From the NCBI GenBank assembly GCA_005116745.1, contig SWDS01000010.1, forward strand, positions 698,922 through 762,921: 64,000 bases of DNA, given 5' to 3'. Under the pieces are notes generated by a model, which did no database searches, was not told where the DNA came from, and worked only from the letters and a program-made list of their open reading frames with translations. Position 1 is the first letter of the stretch, and every line of letters begins with the position of its first letter. Positions 24,720-33,386 of the stretch are shown piece after piece. The position numbers and the translations under genes are program-made. The DNA is from Nitrospira sp. Lineage in GTDB: Bacteria; Nitrospirota; Nitrospiria; Nitrospirales; Nitrospiraceae.

Positions 24720-25976
24720 ATGGCCTCGCGCGTAGTCATTACCGGTCTCGGGGTGATTTCTCCCATTGGGATCGGCGTCAGTGAGTTCTGGAAGTCAGCC
24801 CTTGCGGGTCGCTCGGGGATTACTGCAATCCCTTCCCTGGGATGGTTTCCGATGTCCGATTATCGTTCGCGGGTCGCCGGGCAGATCCACAATTTCTCAC
24901 CTGAACAGTATTTAACAACGATGCAGGCAAGTCGCGTGGATCGGTACGCGCAATTCGCCTTAGTCTCCTCAAAAGAGGCACTCGCCGATGCCGATCTGAA
25001 TATGGCCAAGGAGGCTCCCCATCGCGTCGGTGTCATTGTTGGAGCTGGCATGGGTGGGATGGTGATGGGCGAGCGTGAAATCTCACAGCTCTTTAAAACG
25101 CAACGACCGCATCGCGTCCACCCAAATTTTATTCCAACGATCACCCTCAATTCGGCGTCGGGTATCGTCGCAATGGCACACGGTGCCAAAGGCCCAAATT
25201 TGACGATCTCGACAGCCTGCTCCTCCAGTGCCCATGCCCTTGGCCAAGCCCTGCAAAGCATTCGTAGTGGCCAGGCCGATGTGATTATTGCCGTCGGAGC
25301 TGACGCGAGCATTACGCCTCTGGTGTTTGCCGGGTTCTGTTCCTTGCGTGCGCTCTCCAGTGAGTTTAATGATTCTCCAGAGCGAGCCTCACGTCCCTTT
25401 GATCGACTCCGGGACGGATTCGTCATGGGCGAAGGAGCTGCCACATTAGTGGTCGAGTCATGGGCCCATGCCAAGAAGCGGAAAGCGAGAGTCTATGCTG
25501 AACTCGTCGGCTATGCGGCCACCAGCGAAGCCTATCACATGGTCATCCCTCAGGAGGATGGTCAGGAAATCGCCACGACCATGAAGATCGGGCTCGACTC
25601 GGCCGGGATCAGGCCGGATCAGGTTGACTACATCAACGCGCACGCGACCTCTACGACGATCGGCGATGCCGTTGAGACCAAAGCGGTCAAGAGTCTGTTT
25701 AAGAATCGAGCAGACAAAATTGCCATCAGTGCCACAAAATCGCTCATCGGCCATACCTTGGGGGCAGCTGGAGCGATCGGCGCGGTGGCTACGACTCTTT
25801 CAATCCATACCGGGCAAATCCATCCCACAGCGAACTATGAGGACCCGGACCCAGCTTGCCGTTTGGATGGGATCTCACGTGCCGTTCAAGAACGAAAGGT
25901 TCGGTACGCCCTCTTGAACGCCTTCGGATTCGGCAGTAACAATGCCACGGTCGTCTTTAAGAAATTTGTGGCATAA
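24720..25976 (+). CDS. fabF: 3-oxoacyl-ACP synthase II (FabF-type ketosynthase)
   Basis: The 418-residue product is a full-length ketosynthase with the Cys-His-His triad: TISTACSSSAHALG (active Cys), NAHATSTTIGD (His) and KSLIGHTLGAAGA (Lys and His). Its N-terminus VVITGLGVISPIGIGVSEFW is typical of FabF. It extends malonyl-ACP during fatty-acid synthesis. A strong GGAGGG site precedes the ATG. It sits between lptG and an unusual ACP gene, so it may serve lipid A or another envelope acyl chain rather than bulk fatty acids; that part is inference. Confidence 0.9.
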   Translation: MASRVVITGLGVISPIGIGVSEFWKSALAGRSGITAIPSLGWFPMSDYRSRVAGQIHNFSPEQYLTTMQASRVDRYAQFALVSSKEALADADLNMAKEAPHRVGVIVGAGMGGMVMGEREISQLFKTQRPHRVHPNFIPTITLNSASGIVAMAHGAKGPNLTISTACSSSAHALGQALQSIRSGQADVIIAVGADASITPLVFAGFCSLRALSSEFNDSPERASRPFDRLRDGFVMGEGAATLVVESWAHAKKRKARVYAELVGYAATSEAYHMVIPQEDGQEIATTMKIGLDSAGIRPDQVDYINAHATSTTIGDAVETKAVKSLFKNRADKIAISATKSLIGHTLGAAGAIGAVATTLSIHTGQIHPTANYEDPDPACRLDGISRAVQERKVRYALLNAFGFGSNNATVVFKKFVA

Positions 25977-26055
25977 CAACGGTTGAACGATATCGAGGGT
26001 CCCGTCGCAGCCGTCACATGCGAAGAGCCTCATTCCACTTGAAGGAGCACCTATA

Positions 26056-26532
26056 ATGACTGAACGGATCGATCCCGCGGTTACCGCTAAAATCATTCAG
26101 GCCTTGGCCAGCTATCTCAAACGAGACCCCGCGTCGATTACTGAAGCTCATCATCTTCGTGATGACCTCGGCCTCGACTCGGTGGCGATCATCGAATTGC
26201 TGTTCGAGATCGAGGAACGATTCAAGCTCCAAATTCCAGACCAAGACCTTCCGGGTTTGAGTACCGTTGGTACCGTAGCGGCCTATGTCCAGCAACGGCT
26301 CGCTGAGTCGAAAACGGAGTCCAAGCCTGCATCGCCAAAGCCTGTGGCTGCTGCCAGCAAGTCGAAAACAGCCAAGTCGACCAAGATCAAGATCAAGGCC
26401 AAGTCGACCAAGACAACTTCAGCCAAGTCCCCGTCTACTAAGAAAGCAGCTGCGGCAAAAGCCGTTATGGCCAGTAAATCGAAGAAGATCTCTTCCGGTA
26501 AATCCGGAAAGAAGAAAGTCACGGCCCGATGA
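26056..26532 (+). CDS. Acyl carrier protein with long lysine-rich C-terminal tail
   Basis: Residues 1-83 are a normal [32 protein letters not shown], where the Ser of D-S-V is the 4'-phosphopantetheine site, followed by [18 protein letters not shown]. Residues about 84-158 form a low-complexity tail of Lys, Ala, Ser and Thr with about 22 lysines and no acidic residues after the first few, reminiscent of histone H1-like tails. Typical ACPs end near residue 78-85 and are acidic. Its stop overlaps the lpxD start (ATGA), so it probably donates the hydroxyacyl group to LpxD. The tail may bind anionic membrane or nucleic acid; that is speculation. Confidence 0.85.
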   Translation: MTERIDPAVTAKIIQALASYLKRDPASITEAHHLRDDLGLDSVAIIELLFEIEERFKLQIPDQDLPGLSTVGTVAAYVQQRLAESKTESKPASPKPVAAASKSKTAKSTKIKIKAKSTKTTSAKSPSTKKAAAAKAVMASKSKKISSGKSGKKKVTAR

Positions 26533-27629
26533 GCAAACCACAACTACCCTCTCCAATCACGTTGGCTCAAGTCCAAGAGGTTGTTGGAGGGGTGATTCAC
26601 GGAGACGACCAGACACCGATCTCCAGCTTAACAAGCCTCGGCGAAGCCGATCCACACGCCCTCTCGTTTATTGCCAATGAGAAAATGTCAAAGACAGTGA
26701 CTACTCTTCACGTCGCAGCACTCCTGGTCCATCGGCATTTGTCCGATCTCTCCCTACCACAAATCGTCGTCGACAATCCGCTGTTGGCTTTCGCACGCGT
26801 CGCTCAGAATTTTTTCGTTCGCGTTCCTACGCCCCGCGGTGTAGCGGAGTCTGTCACGCAAGGATCGGATGTGCAGATCGGAAGTGATCCCTCTCTCTGG
26901 CCATGCGTCACGCTGGGCGACCGCGTCACAATCGGCAATCGCGTCACGCTCTATCCGGGGGTCTTTATCGGATCGGATTCAAGGATTGGGGATGATTCCG
27001 TACTCTATCCCAATGTCGTCGTTCGCGAGGGCTGCTCACTTGGGGCGCGAGTGATCGTGCACAGTGGAACCGTGATTGGAGCCGACGGGTTCGGATACGT
27101 GCAGCATCAAGGCCGACACCATAAGATCCCTCAACTCGGTGCTGTCGTCATTGAAGATGACGTTGAGCTGGGAGCGAATGTAACGGTCGACCGTGCGACA
27201 TTCGGGCGGACCCTCATCAAACAGGGCACCAAAGTCGACAATCTCGTCCAGATTGCCCACAATGTGACTGTGGGAGAGCACTGCATTCTGGTGGCGCAGG
27301 CTGGCATCGCCGGTAGTACCACCATCGGTCATCATGTGATGATCGGTGGCCAAGCCGGGCTTTCCGACCATATTACCATCGGCGACCAGGTGATGATCGC
27401 CGCGCAATCAGGTGTCAATCGTAGCCTGGAATCGAACCAGATCGTCGGAGGCAGTCCTGCGATGGTACGTGAAAAAGCCCTGAGGGTTCAGGGCGTGTTC
27501 TCCCACTTACCTGAGTTGAATCACCTCGTGCGAGAGTTGGAACAACGCGTGGTCACGCTTGAAAATCAGCCCAAGAAGTCGGTGCGTCGGCCCGCACGAT
27601 CAAAGGCGAAGCAGCCCAAGAAGAAATAG
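26529..27629 (+). CDS. lpxD: UDP-3-O-acylglucosamine N-acyltransferase LpxD
   Basis: The 366-residue product has the LpxD layout. The N-terminal uridine-binding domain reads [18 protein letters not shown] and [15 protein letters not shown] left-handed beta-helix of hexapeptide repeats follows from about residue 115 ([34 protein letters not shown]). The catalytic His is in [13 protein letters not shown]. It transfers a 3-hydroxyacyl chain from ACP to UDP-3-O-acylglucosamine in lipid A synthesis. The C-terminal helix is followed by a basic tail ([18 protein letters not shown]), echoing the basic tail of the upstream ACP. The next gene is convergent; a weak 7-bp stem covers the junction. Confidence 0.92.
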   Translation: MSKPQLPSPITLAQVQEVVGGVIHGDDQTPISSLTSLGEADPHALSFIANEKMSKTVTTLHVAALLVHRHLSDLSLPQIVVDNPLLAFARVAQNFFVRVPTPRGVAESVTQGSDVQIGSDPSLWPCVTLGDRVTIGNRVTLYPGVFIGSDSRIGDDSVLYPNVVVREGCSLGARVIVHSGTVIGADGFGYVQHQGRHHKIPQLGAVVIEDDVELGANVTVDRATFGRTLIKQGTKVDNLVQIAHNVTVGEHCILVAQAGIAGSTTIGHHVMIGGQAGLSDHITIGDQVMIAAQSGVNRSLESNQIVGGSPAMVREKALRVQGVFSHLPELNHLVRELEQRVVTLENQPKKSVRRPARSKAKQPKKK

Positions 27630-27633
27630 GTTC

Positions 27634-28173
27634 TTATTTCTCTACCTTGCCTAGCTTGATCACTCTTCGCCATAAGAACATCCTTGCCCAATAGTATCCC
27701 GCCCAGGGCATCAAGATCGCTGGCACGATGCTCACTCGTTCATAGGCAAATGCTGCAATGGTCCCTCCTACCAAGAGGAGGCCCCCAAGCAAATAGGCGA
27801 ATGGAACGAACTGACGTCCCGGATGCTCAATTGTTGTCGCGTCCGACCTTTTCTTGAGCGTTCCTCGTTGCCGACTTATGCCTTCCCTCATGCGAGCCGC
27901 CAGAACTTCTGGAAACTCCCGTAAGAGATAGCGTTGGTAGAGTGTCTGCACCACCCCCAAGCCTATGCCTGACATGAACAATGCTGAACTTTGATAGAAG
28001 GTATCCCAGGAATAGCTGTCGGTGGCGAGCCATTGGTATCCCAGACCTCCAACTGCCCCGATCACACAGATCAGCCCAAGCAGACCGGATGGCATGAGAA
28101 TGTAAGTTTTTACATACTCCTGGGCTTGCTGCGTTGTTTGCTGCGGATGTTGAACGTTGATGAGTTTTGGCAC
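27634..28173 (-). CDS. Hypothetical membrane protein, four transmembrane segments
   Basis: GTG at 28173 has a GGAAGG site seven bases upstream and gives 179 residues. The open frame continues up to 28341, but that part crosses a 37-bp perfect palindrome and looks non-coding. Predicted helices: LLGLICVIGAVGGLGYQWL, SALFMSGIGLGVVQTLY, FAYLLGGLLLVGGTIAAFAYE and IVPAILMPWAGYYWARMFL, with a basic loop (ISRQRGTLKKRSD) between the second and third. I do not recognise the family. It is convergent with lpxD and has no operon partner. Confidence 0.55.
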   Translation of the reverse strand: MPKLINVQHPQQTTQQAQEYVKTYILMPSGLLGLICVIGAVGGLGYQWLATDSYSWDTFYQSSALFMSGIGLGVVQTLYQRYLLREFPEVLAARMREGISRQRGTLKKRSDATTIEHPGRQFVPFAYLLGGLLLVGGTIAAFAYERVSIVPAILMPWAGYYWARMFLWRRVIKLGKVEK

Positions 28174-28813
28174 GTGATTCCCTTCCAATTGCCAGTCTAC
28201 CAAGAAGTCAGCGTATGCATTATAACCATCTAGATCTCCACAGCAAAGGGGAGAACGCAGGGGTGGCTCATTGATTGTAATCTGCTGGAACAACGAGTGG
28301 TCCACTCGTTGTTCCAGCAAAACTGTGTATCTTGTTAGCATTTCTGTGAATTACCCCTACAAGGCCATCACAAGACCATCACGAGCAAAGTACTGTGATA
28401 TTAAGTTGAGCCTTGCACAGGCAAGAAAGGGATGTCCACTTGAAATGTAAGACGGACCCGATTGTACTTTCGAGCAGGATCGTATTGGCAAGAACGAACG
28501 TCGTGGCTAGCGGTAAAGCTCTGTTTGATGGAAGCTGATCGATACTATTATGAGGGATTGAGGGTTGGATCAGAAGGAGATGGCTACGGTTGCCTTTATC
28601 CTAGATAGGTGTCGCGTTGTGGTTGACCTGGAATCGTCTTCGTCGGTCCTAACCAACAGGATTTAGAACTCTTGTTTTCTACTGATGCGCCGCACGTGTT
28701 TCTGATCTCCGACTGCATGGTCCCAAGTTCTCCTTGCAATTTGACATATGCTGGGGAGATGGTCAATTCACCTCAGTAATCGTATTGGAGTCAGGACCAA
28801 GATCTGGTTATTT
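28174..28813. other. Gap of 640 bp with a palindrome and no convincing gene
   Basis: Apart from the palindrome at 28283-28319 nothing could be assigned. Base composition is lower in GC than the flanking genes and all six frames are broken or overlap the end of the HD-GYP gene. The stretch may hold the terminator of the chemosensory operon. Confidence 0.4.
28283..28319. repeat. 37-bp perfect palindrome
   Basis: TGCTGGAACAACGAGTGG at 28283-28300 and CCACTCGTTGTTCCAGCA at 28302-28319 are exact reverse complements around one T. Such an 18-bp stem can form a long hairpin on either strand or a binding site for a dimer. It lies about 110 bases upstream of the preferred start of the membrane protein gene. 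Confidence 0.9.
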
Positions 28814-29830
28814 TCAGGAGGTTCTTTTGGAATTCACCACCCCTTGCAGTGTCAAGACCACCGCGTCAAGACCTTCGAGCAGCGATGTGAAGGAATCAGA
28901 CGCAACAATCGGCACAGCAGACATTGCCGGTCTCGGTGGTGGTCCTGAAAATGTGATTCGCCCGACTTCGGGTGGATTGAGAATCTCCACGATCGATACT
29001 AATGGCGCACGACTCAAATCAATCTCACACGAGCTATTGTCCCCATGTTCCTGCTGCTCATCCAGCCGCACAACCGGGCGAAGAGGGTAGCGGCTATTCA
29101 CTGTGACCACGGTTCCTATTTGTCCGGTCGTCAATCGCACGGTCGTTCCAAGTGGGTACACCGCAAATTGCTCGACGAGTGCCTTCAGAATTTCTCGAGG
29201 AAAAGCTCTTCGCTCAGCGACGAGAAGCTCCTTGACCGCTTCGTGCGGGAGCAGACGACGGCGATAGGGGCGCTCGCTCACTAATGCATCAAATATGTCA
29301 ACCACTCCGACGATCAAGGCCATTTCACTGATCTCTCTTCCTGTCAGTCGATTGGGGTACCCTTGCCCATTGAAGCGTTCGTGAGCCTGACGCGTCAATT
29401 GCCCCAACCAGTGATACGCTGGTCCGCACTTCTCAACCACCTGATAGCCAAGCTCAGGATGTCTTTCGATCAGTGCCCGCTCTTCCTGAGTCAAACGGCC
29501 GGGCTTCGTGATCAAGGATTTTGGGACGGCAAATAATCCAATATCATGAACAAAGCCCGCGAGGGTCAACTGGTGCAGTTCTTCCCCATAATACCCAAGA
29601 CCAATCCCGACCTTCGTTCCGAGTATAGCCACATTAATTAGGTTGGTGATGAGTGGTGGTCCGACCGGTCCAGCAAGTGCTTCTACCACGAGCTCATCGT
29701 TGCGTTGCAACGATGACACGACATCTCCTGCGAGCGCTTCAAGTCGTTCGAGAGATATGGTACGATGCTCCTGAACGGCAGTCGCGATCTCCCCCACCAC
29801 CTGTTCTGCCTTGTGATACCAGTTTGTCAC
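28814..29830 (-). CDS. HD-GYP domain protein (c-di-GMP phosphodiesterase family)
   Basis: The 338-residue product has an HD-GYP core. Metal ligands are visible in LAGFVHDIGLFAVPKSLI (HD), LIERHPELGYQVV, and RQAHERFNGQGYPNRLTGREISEMALIVGVVDIFDALVSERPYR, where the GYP triad is kept as GQGYP. The N-terminal 90 residues are helical and unassigned. The C-terminal 80 residues (GTTVRLTTGQIGTVV) form a small beta domain often found after HD-GYP. It is the last gene of the chemosensory operon, so c-di-GMP turnover may be the output. Start is GTG after a GGTGAG site. Confidence 0.88.
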   Translation of the reverse strand: MTNWYHKAEQVVGEIATAVQEHRTISLERLEALAGDVVSSLQRNDELVVEALAGPVGPPLITNLINVAILGTKVGIGLGYYGEELHQLTLAGFVHDIGLFAVPKSLITKPGRLTQEERALIERHPELGYQVVEKCGPAYHWLGQLTRQAHERFNGQGYPNRLTGREISEMALIVGVVDIFDALVSERPYRRRLLPHEAVKELLVAERRAFPREILKALVEQFAVYPLGTTVRLTTGQIGTVVTVNSRYPLRPVVRLDEQQEHGDNSSCEIDLSRAPLVSIVEILNPPEVGRITFSGPPPRPAMSAVPIVASDSFTSLLEGLDAVVLTLQGVVNSKRTS

Positions 29831-30111
29831 AACTCACCTCTGTGTCGTCATGGGCTTGTCGCTGCAACAACTCGTCTGCGAAGTTTTCGACCATGCGTTC
29901 GTCGAGCCCACGCCTCATGTGCGACTTTGTCGACTAATGAGCGTCCAATCTGAGGCGCTTCAGAAACACACCCAAAGTAGAGACATACATCGCAAAGCAA
30001 GTTGATCAACCGACATACACCAGAATTCAGCCTCTCATCTCCTAGTGCCACTTGCCGATGCGATACACAGTCGAGCTCTCTTTTATTTCAGTACCCTAGT
30101 CGCATGGGGCT
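29831..30111. other. Intergenic gap inside the chemosensory cluster
   Basis: The 281-bp stretch between the HD-GYP gene and the Hpt-like gene has no supported gene; the 67-residue frame at 29848..30051 has no motif. A separate promoter for the HD-GYP gene is likely here but no clear -35/-10 pair was found. Confidence 0.35.
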
Positions 30112-31056
30112 TTATGAAGCGCATGGCAAGACACCCTGTATTGCCATGCGCTCCATCCGTCCGTTGGCTGCCCATTCCTCAATCCCTTTTAGGATCTGGT
30201 CCAACCGTGATTGGATGGCCTCATAGCGTGTGGCTCCCACGACCATGTGATGCTGCGTGACGATTGTAAGGAAACTATGCAGTCCCATGAAAAACAACAT
30301 CGCATGGGAGGCATTGACCTGCTGAGCGGCAGACCATAACTGCGCGACACGTTCAACGGTGTTCTGCAAATCTGAGGGTGGCGTACTAAGGGCGTTGCCA
30401 CTAGTCTTAAGGGTCTGAATGATGGCCATCAGATGTGGAAGTTCTTGTCGAACGACATCCTGAAAGCCTTGCTCTTCCTCAGCAGACCGCTTAAGAAACT
30501 CATGGATGGACGACATATTGCATTGTTCAACCCCTCGCTCCATCAACCCTTCTGCCTGGGCCAGCATCGTCTGAAACAAATTACGATGGAATGCGTTGGA
30601 CGCAATGCATTGATCTTGGATCCCACGCAGTAATGTCAAAAACTCCTTCGTGGGGATCATCGTTGGTGGATCTTCGAAGGATGCTGAGACGTCATCTGCC
30701 TCAAAGGTCACACCTGTTGCTCGGGTTAGGGCTCCATGAATGTGCCCCAGTTGTTTGCAGAGCGTGATGAAGTCATCCGTGGAGATTTGCGCGGAAGGGT
30801 CTTGAACCGCTTCCACAAAAGGAAGGGCTGAGAAACTCGCGCGCTCAACATCACTCAGATTGAGCGTGGCCGCAGACCCACCGAGGTTTGAGACACCAAC
30901 CTTGATAGTCTGAGCCAAAGCACGATGGCGTTCGGAAGGGGGAGATTGCTGTAGCTCATCGAGGGCAACGTGAATTTGCTGAAGCCATTCCTGTGCCTCT
31001 TGAACGAATAGTTCAACTAGTTCTTTCTGGAACGCATCTTCAGTTTCAACGGACAT
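30112..31056 (-). CDS. Degenerate Hpt-like protein of the chemosensory operon
   Basis: The 314-residue, all-helical product starts with LVELFVQEAQEWLQQIHVALDELQQ, the N-terminal helix pattern of CheA/ChpA Hpt domains. The segment around residues 52-65 (VSNLGGSAATLNLSDVERAS) aligns with the active Hpt motif H-T-L-K-G-S-A-x-T-L, but the phosphorylated His is replaced by Ser and the Lys by Gly. It is thus a pseudo-Hpt and cannot accept phosphate there. The remaining residues (about 130-314) are helical and unassigned. Position in the operon suggests a binding or titrating partner of CheA or the receivers. Confidence 0.6.
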   Translation of the reverse strand: MSVETEDAFQKELVELFVQEAQEWLQQIHVALDELQQSPPSERHRALAQTIKVGVSNLGGSAATLNLSDVERASFSALPFVEAVQDPSAQISTDDFITLCKQLGHIHGALTRATGVTFEADDVSASFEDPPTMIPTKEFLTLLRGIQDQCIASNAFHRNLFQTMLAQAEGLMERGVEQCNMSSIHEFLKRSAEEEQGFQDVVRQELPHLMAIIQTLKTSGNALSTPPSDLQNTVERVAQLWSAAQQVNASHAMLFFMGLHSFLTIVTQHHMVVGATRYEAIQSRLDQILKGIEEWAANGRMERMAIQGVLPCAS

Positions 31057-31110
31057 CGGCGTTGGCCCTTCAGCAAGAACACGACCATGTAACCACTCCG
31101 GCTACCTGGA

Positions 31111-32307
31111 TCAGGATTGCCCCCTCCCGCTTCCAAGTTGGGAGGCCAAGCTCGCAATCTCACCTAACTTGCGTGCCATTTCCTCGAGCCGTTTTGTGGC
31201 ACTCTCGGCAGCTTGTTCGGCTTCAGTCACTCGTCGAGTGAGGGTTCCGTTGCGATCTCGTTCTACGGTTAGAAGCCCTTCCATTTCCTGAACATTCATC
31301 GCAACTTGCTCTAATTCTTGAAGGTGTCCCACTGCCTCTGCCCCCTTTCGCCGTTCGGTCAGCAGTTCAGCCTCGAGGTTCTGAAGTTTCTGATGAAGTT
31401 CGGCTGTCAGCTGTTCTGCATTTGCGAGTCCTGCTTCCGCCTCTCGTGTCCGGGTCGATATCTGCTCTAATTCCCCCAGTTGTTGCACGAGTTGCTCTGC
31501 AGCAGTCCGTTCAGCATGCAGAGTAGATTCCAGTTCCGAAATTCGAGCAGAAGATTTCTGCCAGTGCACGGCTTCCTCTTTGAATGCACCGACTGCGTCC
31601 TGTTCCGTTTTCAGTGCTGCTTCCAGCTCGGGAATTCTTGATACTTGATGCTCGACCTTGGCGAGTGTCTCCCGAAGCTCGTTGAGACGTGTGCGCTCAG
31701 CTGCCAACTGCACTTCACTTGTCTTGGCCTTGGCGAGCTGTTCCGAGGACTCTGATAACCGTTTGGTGAGCTCTTCGGAGCGAGCCCGTTCTGCCCGTAA
31801 CTGTTCTTCAATCTCTTTAGACTTCTGAACCTCTTGGTGCTGTCCCTGTGGCTGTTGCACTACCATCTGCATCGTCGGTTCACCAACGGCCGCCACAGGG
31901 GCAGAAGCTGGCCCAGCGACGAAGGCTGGTGCTGCGTTCTGTTGTTTTGCTATTAGCTCGAGGACTCGATCCTTGAGGGAAGTACCTTGAAAGGGCTTCT
32001 TCAATACTCCATCCGCTCGGCACGATTCGGCCTGTTTGGTCACTTCGTGGTTCACGATTCCTGAAATGAGTAGTACGGGCGTCGAGGCGAGGGTTGCGTG
32101 TCCACGGACAAATGCACACACTTCATACCCACTCTTATCCGGCATGATGACGTCGGACACGACAACGTCCGGCCGTTCCTTTGCTAAATACGCCAGCGCT
32201 TCCTCTCCGTTTGCCGCAAGCGTGACGCTGAGTCCGGCCTCGGTCAACAGTCGTTCAGCCACTTTACGAACTGCGATACTGTCATCAGCTACTAAGATCT
32301 TCGGCAT
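31111..32307 (-). CDS. Receiver domain protein with long coiled coil
   Basis: Residues 1-120 of 398 form a CheY-like receiver: ILVADDSIAVRKVAERLL (acidic pair), phospho-acceptor Asp in VVVSDVIMPDKSGYEV, Ser in VLLISG and Lys in VLKKPF. After a Pro/Ala linker, residues about 165-385 form a coiled coil rich in Glu, Ala, Leu and Arg (RAERARSEELTKRL, AERTRLNELRETLAKVE). The start has an AAAGGTG site. Comparable REC-coiled-coil proteins act in gliding and pilus chemosensory systems, where the coil may give polar localisation; that is inference. Confidence 0.85.
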   Translation of the reverse strand: MPKILVADDSIAVRKVAERLLTEAGLSVTLAANGEEALAYLAKERPDVVVSDVIMPDKSGYEVCAFVRGHATLASTPVLLISGIVNHEVTKQAESCRADGVLKKPFQGTSLKDRVLELIAKQQNAAPAFVAGPASAPVAAVGEPTMQMVVQQPQGQHQEVQKSKEIEEQLRAERARSEELTKRLSESSEQLAKAKTSEVQLAAERTRLNELRETLAKVEHQVSRIPELEAALKTEQDAVGAFKEEAVHWQKSSARISELESTLHAERTAAEQLVQQLGELEQISTRTREAEAGLANAEQLTAELHQKLQNLEAELLTERRKGAEAVGHLQELEQVAMNVQEMEGLLTVERDRNGTLTRRVTEAEQAAESATKRLEEMARKLGEIASLASQLGSGRGQS

Positions 32308-32345
32308 GCCTGCACCTTTCGCTCATCCCGGCCCACAAGGAATCA

Positions 32346-32792
32346 TCATTCAGTCGACCCTAGTTGAGATATCGAGAGAATCGGAACCTCATCTAGGCCA
32401 TTGGTATAACTGCCGTCGGCCGGCAAATCCTTGCCGTGGTATGTTTGAAGCACGGCAGGATCCACAGTATGAAGGATTGGAATCTCTTCATCGATGCACA
32501 TGGCCATTTCTCCGAGAGGGTGCTTCACTCTCAGATACAAGGGCCTGCTCCCTTGCACGGTAAGTCGAAGAGATGCGGCCAGATCAAATACTGGTAACAC
32601 AGTCTGTCCTTGACGAACGACTGATGTGATAAATGGGGTTTGACCAGCGACTGGAATAGGGTCAGCCCACTTGAAAATGCCTGATACATCTACTGCCTTC
32701 ACCGCCAGTCGCCTCCCCCCCACAAAAAACACCAATAGATGATATGATTGACGCGCCGTTCCCCGATGATGATTTTGACCAGTCCTCAGCAT
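32346..32792 (-). CDS. CheW-like adaptor
   Basis: The 148-residue product has a CheW fold pattern: YHLLVFFVGGRRLAVKAVDVSGIFKW, PFITSVVRQGQTVLPVFDLAASLRL, then LYLRVKHPLGEMAMCIDEEIPILHTVD. It is more divergent than the CheW at 38735..39265; the usual N-L-R-G motif is replaced by S-V-V-R-Q-G. It overlaps the preceding gene by seven bases. It may be a second adaptor for CheA or the receptor, or a CheV-like part. Confidence 0.7.
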   Translation of the reverse strand: MLRTGQNHHRGTARQSYHLLVFFVGGRRLAVKAVDVSGIFKWADPIPVAGQTPFITSVVRQGQTVLPVFDLAASLRLTVQGSRPLYLRVKHPLGEMAMCIDEEIPILHTVDPAVLQTYHGKDLPADGSYTNGLDEVPILSISQLGSTE

Positions 32793-33298
32793 GCCTGGCT
32801 ATTGTTCACGGACATCTTTGGGGCCGCTATGAGTCGAGGAATGCCTCCTTGTTCCCCACTGTCCTCTACGCTTGCCACCTGCTCATCGAGAACCCAGCTT
32901 GTATTGAGCACCAACGCAATACTGTTTTCAAATAGGATCATGCCTCGGTACCAGCGTCGCTCCGGTCCACAGAACTGCGGGGAAAGCGGCAGGACTTGAG
33001 AGAGATGGAGTTCTAGCCACCCCTGCACCGTGGTAACACGAATACTCCCCTGCACACCTTGCTCAGAAAGCAGCACAATACGGCTATGTGTTGAACCTTG
33101 ATTATTCACTATCCTCAATCGATCAGCTAGATTGATGGCTCTATACACCAGGCCGTGAATCGTTGGATCGTCAAGGGATCCAAGCTCTTCGAGCGTCAAT
33201 ACCCCCTGTATCGACTCGGCATCCAACGCGAGATACCGTCCGCCAAATAGCACGATGAGAAATCGTGATGGAGAAGCTGATGACGAAATTCCTGTCAT
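32786..33298 (-). CDS. CheW-like adaptor, divergent
   Basis: ATG at 33298 gives 170 residues; the track start (TTG at 33316) adds six residues. The N-terminal strand order (FLIVLFGGRYLALDAESIQGVLTLEEL, then YRAINLADRLRI, then HSRIVLLSEQGVQGSIRVTTVQGWLELHLSQVLPL) suggests a CheW domain. The RGMILFENSIALVLNTSWVLDE end fits the last CheW strands. Conserved CheW motifs are weak, so this is inferred partly from position between CheA and another CheW-like gene. Confidence 0.55.
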   Translation of the reverse strand: MTGISSSASPSRFLIVLFGGRYLALDAESIQGVLTLEELGSLDDPTIHGLVYRAINLADRLRIVNNQGSTHSRIVLLSEQGVQGSIRVTTVQGWLELHLSQVLPLSPQFCGPERRWYRGMILFENSIALVLNTSWVLDEQVASVEDSGEQGGIPRLIAAPKMSVNNSQAC

Positions 33299-33386
33299 TG
33301 GTTCCCGGACGCCCAAGCCAAGACCATTTTACTTATTCTCTGTAACAAGCCTCATTTCGTCAATCGATACGAGTATTTCCGCAAGG

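Noticed and set aside
28174-28341. N-terminal extension of the membrane protein at 27634..28173
   Set aside because: It would translate through a perfect 37-bp palindrome, and a GTG with a good ribosome-binding site lies downstream at 28173.
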